DNA of 33,733 nt from Candidatus Dojkabacteria bacterium (GTDB lineage Bacteria > Patescibacteriota > Dojkabacteria > GCA-002793355): assembly GCA_015489595.1 (NCBI GenBank), contig WFZK01000017.1, forward strand, positions 1-33,733, written 5' to 3'. Within the stretch, counting starts at the first letter, position 1, and each line of letters opens with the position of its first letter. Shown piece by piece: positions 14,127 through 21,809 of the stretch. A model generated the notes under the pieces. That model saw nothing but the letters and a program-made list of their open reading frames with translations, did no database searches and had not been told where the DNA came from. Made by a program: the position numbers and the translations under genes.

Positions 14127-14753
14127 ATGGAAGTTGTAGGGTTTATAGGCCCACCAGGAGCGGGAAAAGACACGCAAGCAGAAATTCTTGCAACAATGGC
14201 CCAGCATATTAAAGCGATATCTATCGGCGAACTCCTCAGAAAAGAAGCTCATTCAAACTCATATCTAAGAGAACTCATTAAGAAAGGGCTCTTAGTACCC
14301 GATTCGATTATCCTTAAACTGATGAGGCAAGCAGTAAAAATGTACAAGAAAGATTACTCCACGCTTATAATCACAGGAGTGCCGCGAACGGTTACCCAGG
14401 CAGAATGGATATGCAATAGTGACTCATTTAGGCAGGTTATCTTCTTTAGGCTTTCGGAAGAAGAAGCTATCCAACGGCTAACCAATAGACTAGTATGCCC
14501 CACGTGTGGAAAGATATATCACCCTGTTCTTAATCCACCTAAACACGACACCCTATGTGACCTTGATGGCACTCCGCTCGTGCGCAGGGAAGACGACAAG
14601 CCAGGCGCTATAAAACAAAGATTTCATACCTATAAAAGAACCATGCAAGATGTGCTCAGACGGCTTGAAGAATGCACCAAGCTTAAAGAAATAGATGCAG
14701 GCAAAAGCATCCCGGAGGTTACTCAGCAGTTAAAAGTACTCCTTGGGCTCTGA
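14127..14753 (+). CDS. adk: Adenylate kinase with zinc-binding LID
   Basis: Interconverts ATP + AMP and 2 ADP. 208 residues. P-loop GPPGAGKDTQ at 8-17, AMP-site GVPRT at 84-88, LID with C124, C127, C144 and D147 (CPTCGKIYHP...CDLD) followed by PLVRREDDKPGAIKQR. The Cys/Asp set fits a structural zinc site. In most bacteria adk follows secY on the same strand. Here it is inverted, transcribed towards secY, and overlaps it tail to tail by 24 nt. It appears leaderless (TATATT 6 nt before the ATG). Confidence 0.95.
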   Translation: MEVVGFIGPPGAGKDTQAEILATMAQHIKAISIGELLRKEAHSNSYLRELIKKGLLVPDSIILKLMRQAVKMYKKDYSTLIITGVPRTVTQAEWICNSDSFRQVIFFRLSEEEAIQRLTNRLVCPTCGKIYHPVLNPPKHDTLCDLDGTPLVRREDDKPGAIKQRFHTYKRTMQDVLRRLEECTKLKEIDAGKSIPEVTQQLKVLLGL

Positions 14754-16022
14754 AACAGTAGAATATATTGCCTCTACTTGTCTTAAGGTGTCGATAATTA
14801 CTGAAGCAACTATCAAGACCCCAGTACCTGTGACCACTAAAGTCGGTAACTTAAGCGAAACTACAAGAATATTCGGTAAAAGCACTAAAATACCCAAAAG
14901 AAGTGCTCCCCAGAAAACAGTGTAGATTAAGACCTTCTTAAGGTACTCCTCGGTAGCCTTTCCGGGTCTTACCCCACGAACAAATGCTCCTTGCTTGGCT
15001 AGGTTTTCTGCCACCTCCTTGGGTCTAAACACCAAGAAAGCCGAAAATACTGTAAACCCGACGGTTACCACCAACATCAAAAGGTTGTTGACCCAAAAGT
15101 TGTTCATCCAAGTGGAAACCACGCTAGCTATGTGAGCTATGGTAGGCCATCTGTTTTGTTTAGCCAAAAAATTAGCAACCACCACTGGCATTCTAACTAC
15201 AGAGATAGCAAAAATTACAGGCATAACTCCTGCAGGATTAATAGGAACAGGAATAAAGTTTTCCTGGCCAGCGAACCCTGTAGCTCTCACCCTTTGAGCA
15301 TACACTACTGCTATTTTGTATACAGACAGCGCAATGACTATAGCAAGGATCAATATCACTAAAAGCACTAAGATTAGAGTTAGCTTCTGCCAATCATAGA
15401 TTAAAACCCTCCAAGCATAACTTAAACTTGTGGGTATAGAGACTAAAATTCCAGCAAGAATGATAATCGAGGAGCCACCACCTAAACCAGCCTCAGAAAC
15501 TAGCTCTCCTAGCCACATTGTAAAGGTAGCCCCAAATACAAAAATAGAGATTACTGCTGCTACATCCACAGGTCCATTTACTGATAAGATACTTACAGGT
15601 AAACCGAATTGTTTACTAAAGCTAGTCAAACCGAAATAAACCACAAAAGCCTGAATTATGGCTAGAGGTACGGAAAGAAGTCTAGTATACATAGTCAAAG
15701 TTCTACGTTCAATAGGCCCACCAGAGTATAACTCTTTAATTGAAGGGACAACTGCACTTAAGAGCTGAAAGATATAAGAAGCATTAATGTAAGGACCTAA
15801 CCCCACCGTAAGGATACTCAAACTCGCAAAAGCACCGCCTGAGAACATGTTAAATATCTGCAAAATATCACTCTGCTGCACTATCGCCTTAAACACCTGC
15901 AAATTTACGCCAGGTATAGTCACTGCAGAAAGCAGTCGAAAGACCAAAAGAATAAAAAGCGTAAACAAAAGCTTAGATCTAATCTCACGAATTTTTAAAG
16001 CATCTTTAATCTTTCTTAGCAT
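14730..16022 (-). CDS. secY: Protein translocase subunit SecY
   Basis: Central channel of the Sec translocon. 430 residues with about ten membrane segments. RSKLLFTLFILLVFRLLSAVTIPGVN, FSGGAFASLSILTVGLGPYINASYIFQLL, GGSSIIILAGIL, FIPVPINPAGVMPVIFA and the C-terminal DTLRQVEAIYSTVSEPKEYF correspond to known SecY signatures, including the cytosolic loops that contact SecA or ribosomes. The start overlaps rplO by 17 nt, and it closes the S10-spc block. It overlaps convergent adk by 24 nt, with no visible terminator between them. Confidence 0.96.
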   Translation of the reverse strand: MLRKIKDALKIREIRSKLLFTLFILLVFRLLSAVTIPGVNLQVFKAIVQQSDILQIFNMFSGGAFASLSILTVGLGPYINASYIFQLLSAVVPSIKELYSGGPIERRTLTMYTRLLSVPLAIIQAFVVYFGLTSFSKQFGLPVSILSVNGPVDVAAVISIFVFGATFTMWLGELVSEAGLGGGSSIIILAGILVSIPTSLSYAWRVLIYDWQKLTLILVLLVILILAIVIALSVYKIAVVYAQRVRATGFAGQENFIPVPINPAGVMPVIFAISVVRMPVVVANFLAKQNRWPTIAHIASVVSTWMNNFWVNNLLMLVVTVGFTVFSAFLVFRPKEVAENLAKQGAFVRGVRPGKATEEYLKKVLIYTVFWGALLLGILVLLPNILVVSLKLPTLVVTGTGVLIVASVIIDTLRQVEAIYSTVSEPKEYF

Positions 16023-16437
16023 TCTCGATAGACTCTCTTGCCCCCTGTGTTAAATAGATACCTTTTACTTCAAAAGGGACTTTTAGCTCTGCCTTTCCAT
16101 AAATTCTAACCTTTTTACCTTGAGGGATTCTAACACCGAGTTGCTTTAAAAACGGAATATCTACCACCACATCAGGCTCGGTAATTCTCTCAGCCAGCCA
16201 TTTTATATTCACGCTTACCCACCTATCTAAGCCCTTAAATCCCCTACCTCTATACTTAGGTATTCTTCTATGAAAAGGAGTGTTTCCACCTTCAAAATAC
16301 GGCCTTACCTCTCCTTTACCCCTAACCTTCTGACCTTTTTGACCGAATCCTACAGTATGCCCACCTTTGCCGCTACCGTAACCCCTACCTCGACGCTTTG
16401 TTAGCTTCTTAAGCTTTTTTAGAAGGTTTTGAAACAT
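16006..16437 (-). CDS. rplO: 50S ribosomal protein L15 (uL15)
   Basis: Late-assembly large-subunit protein. 143 residues. RRGRGYGSGKGGHTVGFGQKGQKVRGKG is the glycine-rich extended N-terminus. FEGGNTPFHRRIPKYRGRGF and the C-terminal GAELKV-like KAELKVPFEVKGIYLT follow. It overlaps rpsE by 29 nt and secY by 17 nt. In most bacteria rpmD (L30) sits between rpsE and rplO; here the direct overlap leaves no room for it, a known CPR feature. Confidence 0.95.
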   Translation of the reverse strand: MFQNLLKKLKKLTKRRGRGYGSGKGGHTVGFGQKGQKVRGKGEVRPYFEGGNTPFHRRIPKYRGRGFKGLDRWVSVNIKWLAERITEPDVVVDIPFLKQLGVRIPQGKKVRIYGKAELKVPFEVKGIYLTQGARESIENAKKD

Positions 16438-16891
16438 TTAATGCTTCTTCTCTTAATTTATTAAGCAAAACAAAAGTACAGTAGGCATTAGCTATAGGAT
16501 TTGAAGATCCCAATCTCTTAGCTACTACATTCTCATATCCTGCCACTTCTAACACCTTTCTTACTGCTCCACCAGCTACAACTCCTGTACCCACGCGGGC
16601 TGGTTTTATGATCACCTCAGCTGCTTTGAACTTGCCCTCGATCCTATGAGGTACTGTCTTCCGCTCCTGATCTATTGGGACCTTTACCATTTTGTTTTTC
16701 GCCTTATCAATAGCCTTGCGAATAGCCTCGGGTGCATCAGCACCGTGTGCTAAAGCAATTCCCACCTTCCCGTTTTTATCTCCAACCACAACCACAGCTG
16801 TAAATCGAAGCCTTTTTGCACCAGCTGTAACCTTTGCTACCCTTTTTAAACTTATAAGCTCATTAACCAGATTTTCTTCTGCCACTTTCAT
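16409..16891 (-). CDS. rpsE: 30S ribosomal protein S5 (uS5)
   Basis: Decoding-fidelity protein at the mRNA entry. 160 residues from ATG 16891 (an adjoining TTG at 16894 is rejected). Double-stranded RNA-binding N-domain LISLKRVAKVTAGAKRLRFTAVVVVGDKNGKVGIALAHG, then IIKPARVGTGVVAGGAVRKVLEVAG and KRLGSSNPIANAYCTF. Starts 3 nt after rplR and overlaps rplO by 29 nt. Confidence 0.96.
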   Translation of the reverse strand: MKVAEENLVNELISLKRVAKVTAGAKRLRFTAVVVVGDKNGKVGIALAHGADAPEAIRKAIDKAKNKMVKVPIDQERKTVPHRIEGKFKAAEVIIKPARVGTGVVAGGAVRKVLEVAGYENVVAKRLGSSNPIANAYCTFVLLNKLREEALNVSKPSKKA

Positions 16892-16894
16892 CAA

Positions 16895-17242
16895 CTAAAA
16901 ATTTAAACCGGCTTCTCTTAAACCTTCGGCAAGTGCCTTTATTTTACCATGATACTTGTATCCGGATCTATCAAACACTATTTCTTTTATCTTCTGATTA
17001 AGAATCATCTTCCCCAAGATTCTCCCTACCTCTAAAGCTTGCTCTACCGGCTTCTTCTCCGCAAGTTTTGGATTCTCCTTAAGAAGCTTCTTAGTACTGT
17101 AGGCGGCAAGAACCTGCCCTGAGTTTTGATCTATAAGCTGAGCATATAGGTATCTATTAGACTTATGCACAGAAAGCCTGGGTCTATTCGTAATGTACTT
17201 AAGTCTCGCTCTAATTCTTTTTCTTCTACTTACAAGATCCAT
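16895..17242 (-). CDS. rplR: 50S ribosomal protein L18 (uL18)
   Basis: 5S rRNA-binding protein. 115 residues from ATG 17242; the in-frame TTG at 17251 is rejected because the ATG start (MDLVSRRKRIRARL) matches the family and leaves 1 nt to the rplF stop. RPRLSVHKSNRYLYAQLIDQNSGQVLAAYSTK and the terminal FDRSGYKYHGKIKALAEGLREAGLNF are standard. Confidence 0.95.
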   Translation of the reverse strand: MDLVSRRKRIRARLKYITNRPRLSVHKSNRYLYAQLIDQNSGQVLAAYSTKKLLKENPKLAEKKPVEQALEVGRILGKMILNQKIKEIVFDRSGYKYHGKIKALAEGLREAGLNF

Positions 17243-17243
17243 A

Positions 17244-17783
17244 CTAAGCAACTATTGTTTTAACTACTTTCTTTCTAATCTGCTCTCCTTTGTATCTAAT
17301 GCCCTTCCCCTTGTAGGGCTCCGGCGGTCTAAGCTGCCTTATATAAGCTGCGAATTGACCAACCTTCTGCTTATCTATCCCACTTATCTTTATCTCAGTC
17401 TGGCTAGGTACCTCAACTTTAAGATCTGAAGGGATTTCAACCTCAATAGGGTGTTTATAGCCTATATTTAACACCAACTTATTACCACTTAACGCCACAC
17501 GGTAACCCACGCCGTGCAACTCTAACTCCTTGGTATAACCCTCAGTTACCCCTATAACCATATTGTTAATAAGCGACCTGATAGTACCATGCATCATTTT
17601 AAACTGCCGCTTATCCCCCTTTCTTGTCACAATCACTTTATCATCCTCTATCTTTACCTCTACTAACGACGGTATATCAAGCTCCAGTGTACCCAATGGA
17701 CCAGAAACTATTATCTTATTATCTTTAATTTCAACCTTCACCTTCTCTGGTATTGGTACTGGCTGATTGCCAATTCTAGACAT
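17244..17783 (-). CDS. rplF: 50S ribosomal protein L6 (uL6)
   Basis: Large-subunit protein near the sarcin-ricin loop and the factor-binding site. 179 residues: two similar alpha/beta domains. MSRIGNQPVPIPEKVKVEI starts it, MVIGVTEGYTKELELHGVGYRV joins the domains and RPPEPYKGKGIRYKGEQIRKKVVKT ends it, all characteristic. 3 nt after rpsH. Confidence 0.97.
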   Translation of the reverse strand: MSRIGNQPVPIPEKVKVEIKDNKIIVSGPLGTLELDIPSLVEVKIEDDKVIVTRKGDKRQFKMMHGTIRSLINNMVIGVTEGYTKELELHGVGYRVALSGNKLVLNIGYKHPIEVEIPSDLKVEVPSQTEIKISGIDKQKVGQFAAYIRQLRPPEPYKGKGIRYKGEQIRKKVVKTIVA

Positions 17784-17786
17784 TGT

Positions 17787-18179
17787 TTACCATATCTCAC
17801 ATATAATTTCACCACCTACATTCTCTTTCTTTGCCTCATTAGAGGTCAAAATTCCCTTCGGTGTTGATATAAGGACAACGCCAACTCCGGATCTTACGGG
17901 AGTAATCTCTTTAACTTTTACGTACAATCTTCTGCCAGGCTTAGAGAAAAATTTAACATGGCCCACATAGGGCGTGTACTTATCTCTGTACTTTAATCTT
18001 ACCCTTAGCTGCTTCTTATCTTCTGTCTCTTCATAGTTCTCTATAAACCCGGCCCTTTTTAAAGCATCAAGTGCAGCCCTGATGATTTTGAAATTATTCA
18101 ATAGAACCTCTTTTTTAAACACTGCCGAGGCATTCTTAATTTTTATTAAAGCATCACCCAATGTATAGTTTACAGACAT
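17787..18179 (-). CDS. rpsH: 30S ribosomal protein S8 (uS8)
   Basis: Binds helix 21 of 16S rRNA. 130 residues from ATG 18179 (MSVNYTLGDALIKIKNASAV). The in-frame TTG at 18191 is rejected because family homology begins at the ATG. KRAGFIENYEETEDKKQLRVRLKY, SKPGRRLYVKVKEI, GVGVVLISTPKGILTSNEAKKENVGGEIICEIW are standard, including the conserved C-terminal GGEIICEIW. It starts 6 nt after the rpsN stop. Confidence 0.96.
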   Translation of the reverse strand: MSVNYTLGDALIKIKNASAVFKKEVLLNNFKIIRAALDALKRAGFIENYEETEDKKQLRVRLKYRDKYTPYVGHVKFFSKPGRRLYVKVKEITPVRSGVGVVLISTPKGILTSNEAKKENVGGEIICEIW

Positions 18180-18184
18180 ACTTA

Positions 18185-18391
18185 CTACCAACTCGACTTA
18201 GTTACCCCAGGAATCTCTCCTTTATGGGCTAATTCTCTAAAGCAGATCCTACACAAACCGAACTGCCTTAAATATCCACGACGTCTACCACAACGCGAAC
18301 ACTGGTTAAAAAGTTTTGTCTTATGCTTTTTGCCCCTTTTCACCTTCTCCACTAATTTTTGATACTTGGCCTTTTTGGTCCTTCTTGACAT
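18185..18391 (-). CDS. rpsN: 30S ribosomal protein S14, zinc-binding type (uS14)
   Basis: Head protein near the A site. 68 residues, the short zinc form: C31-x2-C34 and C47-x2-C50 ([20 protein letters not shown]), then the conserved end [17 protein letters not shown]. It starts 3 nt after rplE and stops 5 nt before the rpsH ATG. Confidence 0.96.
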   Translation of the reverse strand: MSRRTKKAKYQKLVEKVKRGKKHKTKLFNQCSRCGRRRGYLRQFGLCRICFRELAHKGEIPGVTKSSW

Positions 18392-18394
18392 AGC

Positions 18395-18946
18395 TTAATC
18401 TTCTTTAAAAATAAATCCTAGTTTCTCCATTATGAACTTACTTTTCTGTGGCTCTGAATTCTTAAAATGAATGGCTATTGATAGCCCTTTGACCACATCT
18501 ACTTTCGCCGGATTTATCTCCGGAAACACTAAGTATTCTACCAAACCCAGGGTATAATTACCATCTTTATCAAAAGCTTTCGGATTAATACCACGAAAAT
18601 CTTTAACTCGTGGCAATGCTAACTTTACCAATTTATCTAGAAAATCCCACATCCTCCTTCCCCGCAAGGTTACTTTAATGCCTATGACATCTCCTTTACG
18701 AACATTAAACTCTGCAACGCTTTTTCTGGCCCTTGTAAATACAGGCCTCTGGCCTACTATGGCCATAAGATTGTTAAAAACCTCTTCCATAGCCTTCTCA
18801 TCTTTGGCCTGATCGCCAATGCCGATGTTTATTACAACCTTCGTCGGCATAGGGACGGCGTATTTGTTCTTAACACCGAACTCTTTCATAAACGCAGGAA
18901 CCACCTCTTTTTCATAAATCTCTTTAAGATGTAGACTTTTCTGCAT
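18395..18946 (-). CDS. rplE: 50S ribosomal protein L5 (uL5)
   Basis: 5S rRNA-binding protein of the central protuberance. 183 residues. MPTKVVINIGIGDQAKDEKAMEE, GQRPVFTRARKSVAEFNVRKGDVIGIKVTLRGRRMWDFLDKL and DFRGINPKAFDKDGNYTLGLVEYLVFPEI are diagnostic. Overlaps the end of rplX by 23 nt. Confidence 0.97.
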   Translation of the reverse strand: MQKSLHLKEIYEKEVVPAFMKEFGVKNKYAVPMPTKVVINIGIGDQAKDEKAMEEVFNNLMAIVGQRPVFTRARKSVAEFNVRKGDVIGIKVTLRGRRMWDFLDKLVKLALPRVKDFRGINPKAFDKDGNYTLGLVEYLVFPEINPAKVDVVKGLSIAIHFKNSEPQKSKFIMEKLGFIFKED

Positions 18947-19286
18947 TCTTCTTACCCTTTACTTTAGCTTTTTTATCAATCGGCTTGCCACACTTTTTAC
19001 ATACCCTCATTTTCTTACCATCTATTACAGCTATCTCCACTCTCGTTGGCTTACCACAATGAGGGCACACCAGCATTACATTCGATATATGTATAGGCGC
19101 TTCAATTTCGAATATTCCGCCTTTTTGATTTTTCCCCAAAACACCTTTTTTAATATGCTTCTTCATCTTATTTACCCCCTCAACAAGAATCCTGTCGTTA
19201 CCAATGAGCCTCTTAACAACTCCGATCTTCCCTTTATCGTCTCCTGTTATAACCTGAACTTTATCTCCTATTCTCAGTCGCCTCAT
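18924..19286 (-). CDS. rplX: 50S ribosomal protein L24 (uL24) with two CxxC pairs
   Basis: Assembly-initiator protein of the 50S subunit. 120 residues. KOW motif at about 6-30 (IGDKVQVITGDDKGKIGVVKRL), then GGIFEIEAPIHISNVMLV. After this the C-terminal part carries C74-x2-C77 and C96-x2-C99 (CPHCGKPTRV, CKKCGKPIDK), a probable zinc ribbon, and a Lys-rich tail. Many bacterial L24s lack these cysteines, but cysteine-bearing forms are known. Overlaps rplN by 4 nt and rplE by 23 nt. Confidence 0.94.
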   Translation of the reverse strand: MRRLRIGDKVQVITGDDKGKIGVVKRLIGNDRILVEGVNKMKKHIKKGVLGKNQKGGIFEIEAPIHISNVMLVCPHCGKPTRVEIAVIDGKKMRVCKKCGKPIDKKAKVKGKKNAEKSTS

Positions 19287-19654
19287 AACACTTCCGGTGC
19301 CAATTGAGTTATCTTATCAAAGCCATAGGCCTTAAGTTCTCTTGCAACAGGACCAAAGATTCGAGTTCCCTTTGGGAACTTTGTATCAGCATCCAATATT
19401 ACCACAGCGTTATCATCAAATCTAATGTATGTACCATCGTCTCTCCTATACTCTTTTTTTACCCTCACTACCACAGCTCTGTGCATCTCGTGCTCTTTAA
19501 CACTCCCGTCGGGACGGGCTTTTTTAATAGTTACTCTTACTACCCTCCCCACAGAGACAGATTTAGTAGCGCTGCCCCCGTAGATACCTATAATTTGAGC
19601 CTCAAGAGCACCTGTATTATCCGCTACTTTTACGTATGATCCTATTCTAAGCAT
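19283..19654 (-). CDS. rplN: 50S ribosomal protein L14 (uL14)
   Basis: Interface protein that contacts 16S h14 and is the RsfS target. 123 residues. MLRIGSYVKVADNTGALEAQIIGIYGG, VGRVVRVTIKKARPDGSVKEHEMHRAVVVRVKKEYRRDDGTYIRFDDNAVVIL and PKGTRIFGPVARELK match the family throughout. Overlaps rpsQ by 8 nt and rplX by 4 nt. Confidence 0.97.
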   Translation of the reverse strand: MLRIGSYVKVADNTGALEAQIIGIYGGSATKSVSVGRVVRVTIKKARPDGSVKEHEMHRAVVVRVKKEYRRDDGTYIRFDDNAVVILDADTKFPKGTRIFGPVARELKAYGFDKITQLAPEVL

Positions 19655-19904
19655 TGCTTCTAATTTTTTCTATTTTATCTTCAGGAACTACTACAAAATG
19701 CTTCAACTTAGAAAACCGTCGTGAGGCCATTATGTAAACATCCTGGCCTATTTGTAAATCCTCTTCAGAGTGGACCAAAAAGTGTTTACGAACCGTGATG
19801 ACCTTTTTATATCGAGGATGAATCATGGTTCTTTCTACCAAAACCTTGAACGTTTTATCACCGCTCTTTTTTACGACCTTTCCCTTAAGTATCTTTCTTG
19901 CCAT
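19647..19904 (-). CDS. rpsQ: 30S ribosomal protein S17 (uS17)
   Basis: OB-fold protein of the 5' domain. 85 residues. ILKGKVVKKSGDKTFKVLVERTMIHPRYKKVITVRKHFLVHSEE and then a GQDVYIMASRRFSKLKHFVVV segment correspond to the usual GDxVxIxExRPxSKxKxxxVV. Overlaps rpmC by 20 nt. Confidence 0.95.
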   Translation of the reverse strand: MARKILKGKVVKKSGDKTFKVLVERTMIHPRYKKVITVRKHFLVHSEEDLQIGQDVYIMASRRFSKLKHFVVVPEDKIEKIRSNA

Positions 19905-20070
19905 GCTTTAGCTGGTTTATCTTAGTAAGAATTCTCGCTATCTCTTTCCTAGTCTCCTTAATAAGGTGTGTTTTTTCTAACTTACCTTCAAGTTTCTTCT
20001 TATACAGCTGCTTTAATTTTTGCCGCAGCTTATACAGCTGACTCTGAAGCTCTCCCTCCTTAGACGACAT
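19885..20070 (-). CDS. rpmC: 50S ribosomal protein L29 (uL29)
   Basis: Two-helix protein at the tunnel exit. 61 residues, average for the family. LQSQLYKLRQKLKQLYKKKLEGKLEKTHLIKETRKEIARILTKINQL aligns with the normal helix-turn-helix and its R.ARI.T motif. Identified as much by position between rplP and rpsQ as by sequence. Overlaps both neighbours (11 and 20 nt). Confidence 0.9.
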   Translation of the reverse strand: MSSKEGELQSQLYKLRQKLKQLYKKKLEGKLEKTHLIKETRKEIARILTKINQLKHGKKDT

Positions 20071-20476
20071 TTTCTCGCGTTATGAACTTAACCCTAACCG
20101 GAAGTTTATGTTTGGCCCTTCTGAATGCTTCCACCGCTGTATCATAATCTACACCTCCTAACTCGAAGATAATAGCACCCTTTTTAACGATCGCTGCGTA
20201 GTGATCCACATCTCCTTTCCCTTTACCCATCTTTACCTCGGCTGGTTTTTTGGTTACAGGTCTATCTGGGAAAACACGAATCCATAGCTTTCCCTTCCTC
20301 TTAACATACCCTATTATCGCCTTCCTGGCTGCGTCTAGTTGTCTTGCTGTCAGTAAAACATTGTCCATCACCATCAAACCGTATAGGCCAAAATTTAAGC
20401 GATCACGAACAGGTGCCTTCTTATCAGGCACTATTTTAAAAGGTTTTCTATACTTTACCCTCTTTACTTCAAACAT
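20060..20476 (-). CDS. rplP: 50S ribosomal protein L16 (uL16)
   Basis: Binds near the A-site tRNA elbow. 138 residues. LNFGLYGLMVMDNVLLTARQLDAARKAI, KLWIRVFPDRPVTKKPAEVKMGKGKGDVDHYAAIVKKGAIIFELGGV are standard, including the PVTKKPAE loop. A GATATAAT box 7 nt before the ATG (20484-20489) suggests an additional internal, leaderless start inside the S10 block; there is a 21-nt gap to rpsC. Confidence 0.96.
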   Translation of the reverse strand: MFEVKRVKYRKPFKIVPDKKAPVRDRLNFGLYGLMVMDNVLLTARQLDAARKAIIGYVKRKGKLWIRVFPDRPVTKKPAEVKMGKGKGDVDHYAAIVKKGAIIFELGGVDYDTAVEAFRRAKHKLPVRVKFITRENVV

Positions 20477-20483
20477 GCCCTTA

Positions 20484-20489
20484 ATTATA
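20484..20489 (-). promoter_or_regulatory. -10-like element directly before rplP
   Basis: GATATAAT followed by TAAGGGC and ATG. Resembles the rpsM upstream sequence (GATATAAT, ACGGGC, ATG). It lies within the ribosomal block, in the rpsC-rplP gap. Confidence 0.45.
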
Positions 20490-20497
20490 TCACTTAA

Positions 20498-21133
20498 TTA
20501 GTAAATATCACCTTTATAAATCCAAACTTTAACGCTTAAAACACCTGCGTTAGCAGTTTCCGCTCTTTCGTACGCGTAATCAATATCAGCTCTTAGTGTG
20601 TGGGTTGGAACCCTTCCGAACCCCTTTTTATACAGATTTGCATGCTCACCTCCAGTTAAACGACCTGAGACCCAGATTTTGGCACCCTTCACTCCCCCTT
20701 TCCTAATAGATTCTAATGCTCTTTTTACCAACGTTCTGACGGGACGGCGTTTCTCAATCCCTCGCGCTATCTGTTGAGCTACAAGAGCTGCAGAGATATT
20801 CACTTGTTTCACATCGCGAATCTTTACCTCTATTGCATCAAACTTTAACTTCCTCTTAAGCTCCTTTTTCACCTCTTCAATTAACTGACCGCCTCTACCG
20901 ATTGCCAGGCCTGGCCTAGCAACATAGACAATGATCTCTAACTTTAATGGAGTTCTGTTTATCTCAATTTTCTCCACACCTGCAGAAGTGAACCTATCAC
21001 GCAAAAATTCACGAATAAAGATATCCTGCTCTAACGTTTTAGCAAAACCTCGTTTACTCTTATCAAACCAATTAGAAAGCCAACTCTTAATCACTCCTAA
21101 TCTAAACCCATACGGGTGTATCTTATGCCCCAT
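20498..21133 (-). CDS. rpsC: 30S ribosomal protein S3 (uS3)
   Basis: mRNA-entry protein with helicase activity on the ribosome. 211 residues. MGHKIHPYGFRLGVIKSWLSNWF start, KH domain with PGLAIGRGGQLIEEVKKEL (GxxG), then QIARGIEKRRPVRTLVKRALESI and GAKIWVSGRLTGGEHA...GRVPTHTLRADIDYAYERAETANAGVLSVKVWIYKG. Overlaps rplV by 11 nt. Confidence 0.97.
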   Translation of the reverse strand: MGHKIHPYGFRLGVIKSWLSNWFDKSKRGFAKTLEQDIFIREFLRDRFTSAGVEKIEINRTPLKLEIIVYVARPGLAIGRGGQLIEEVKKELKRKLKFDAIEVKIRDVKQVNISAALVAQQIARGIEKRRPVRTLVKRALESIRKGGVKGAKIWVSGRLTGGEHANLYKKGFGRVPTHTLRADIDYAYERAETANAGVLSVKVWIYKGDIY

Positions 21134-21473
21134 ACCTTAACTCAACGAATATATTAGCTCTATAGTTTCTAATAATCCTGATCCTACCATGGGCTCCGCC
21201 ATGGCCTCTTTTCTTTAATCGTTTAGTACCATCGGTTGCCCAAATCCTATAGATGGTAAGCTTAGATGGGTCTAGCTTAAAATTATTCTCTGCATTTGCG
21301 ATCGCAGATCTTATGACCTTAGCTGCATAATGAGCTGCCTTTTTATTTACCAGCTTTAGCTCCTGAAGTGCGTACTGTGCATTATGGCCTCTAATTAGGT
21401 CAAGCACAGGCGCAATCTTTTTAACTGAAAGTGGTATATTTTTCACGTTCGCTCTGATAATTATATCTGCCAT
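21123..21473 (-). CDS. rplV: 50S ribosomal protein L22 (uL22)
   Basis: Lines the peptide exit tunnel. 116 residues. VKNIPLSVKKIAPVLDLIRGHNAQYALQELKLVNKKAAHYAAKVIRSAIANAENNF, then the beta-hairpin region with RLKKRGHGGAHGRIRIIRNYRANIFVELR. The GRxRxIxxxxxHIxVxL block is normal apart from RANIFV in place of xxHIxV. 3 nt after rpsS. Confidence 0.95.
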   Translation of the reverse strand: MADIIIRANVKNIPLSVKKIAPVLDLIRGHNAQYALQELKLVNKKAAHYAAKVIRSAIANAENNFKLDPSKLTIYRIWATDGTKRLKKRGHGGAHGRIRIIRNYRANIFVELRYGA

Positions 21474-21476
21474 ACT

Positions 21477-21791
21477 TTAATCTTCCTTCAAATAACGACC
21501 TGTAAACGCATAAACTTTAGAAATCTTACCTTTCTTAGCATGTCCCTTAAAGTTACGAGTCATAGCGAACTCTCCAAGCCGGTGTCCTACCATCGATTCT
21601 GTGATATAGATTGTTTTAAAATCTTTACCTGTATGAACCGCAATTTTTAGCCCTACCATCTCAGGGAATATAGTGCAAGCGCGATCCCATACCTTAAGTA
21701 CAACATCTTTTTTACCCTCTTTTACAAGCTTTAGGACCTTCTTGTAGATCTTTGGATTTATGTATGGTCCTTTCTTCAGTGATCTAGACAT
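21477..21791 (-). CDS. rpsS: 30S ribosomal protein S19 (uS19)
   Basis: Head protein forming a complex with S13. 104 residues. MSRSLKKGPYINPKIYKKV, KVWDRACTIFPEMVGLKIAVHTGKDFKTIYITESMVGHRLGEFAMTRNFKGHAKKGK are canonical. TAAAAT at 21798-21803 lies 6 nt before the ATG in the 18-nt gap to rplB, so an internal leaderless start is possible. Confidence 0.97.
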   Translation of the reverse strand: MSRSLKKGPYINPKIYKKVLKLVKEGKKDVVLKVWDRACTIFPEMVGLKIAVHTGKDFKTIYITESMVGHRLGEFAMTRNFKGHAKKGKISKVYAFTGRYLKED

Positions 21792-21797
21792 ACCGGT

Positions 21798-21803
21798 ATT
21801 TTA
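21798..21803 (-). promoter_or_regulatory. -10-like element directly before rpsS
   Basis: TAAAAT, 6 nt (ACCGGT), ATG. Weaker than the TATAAT examples; kept because spacing is the same as at rpsM. Confidence 0.35.
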
Positions 21804-21809
21804 CCAAAT

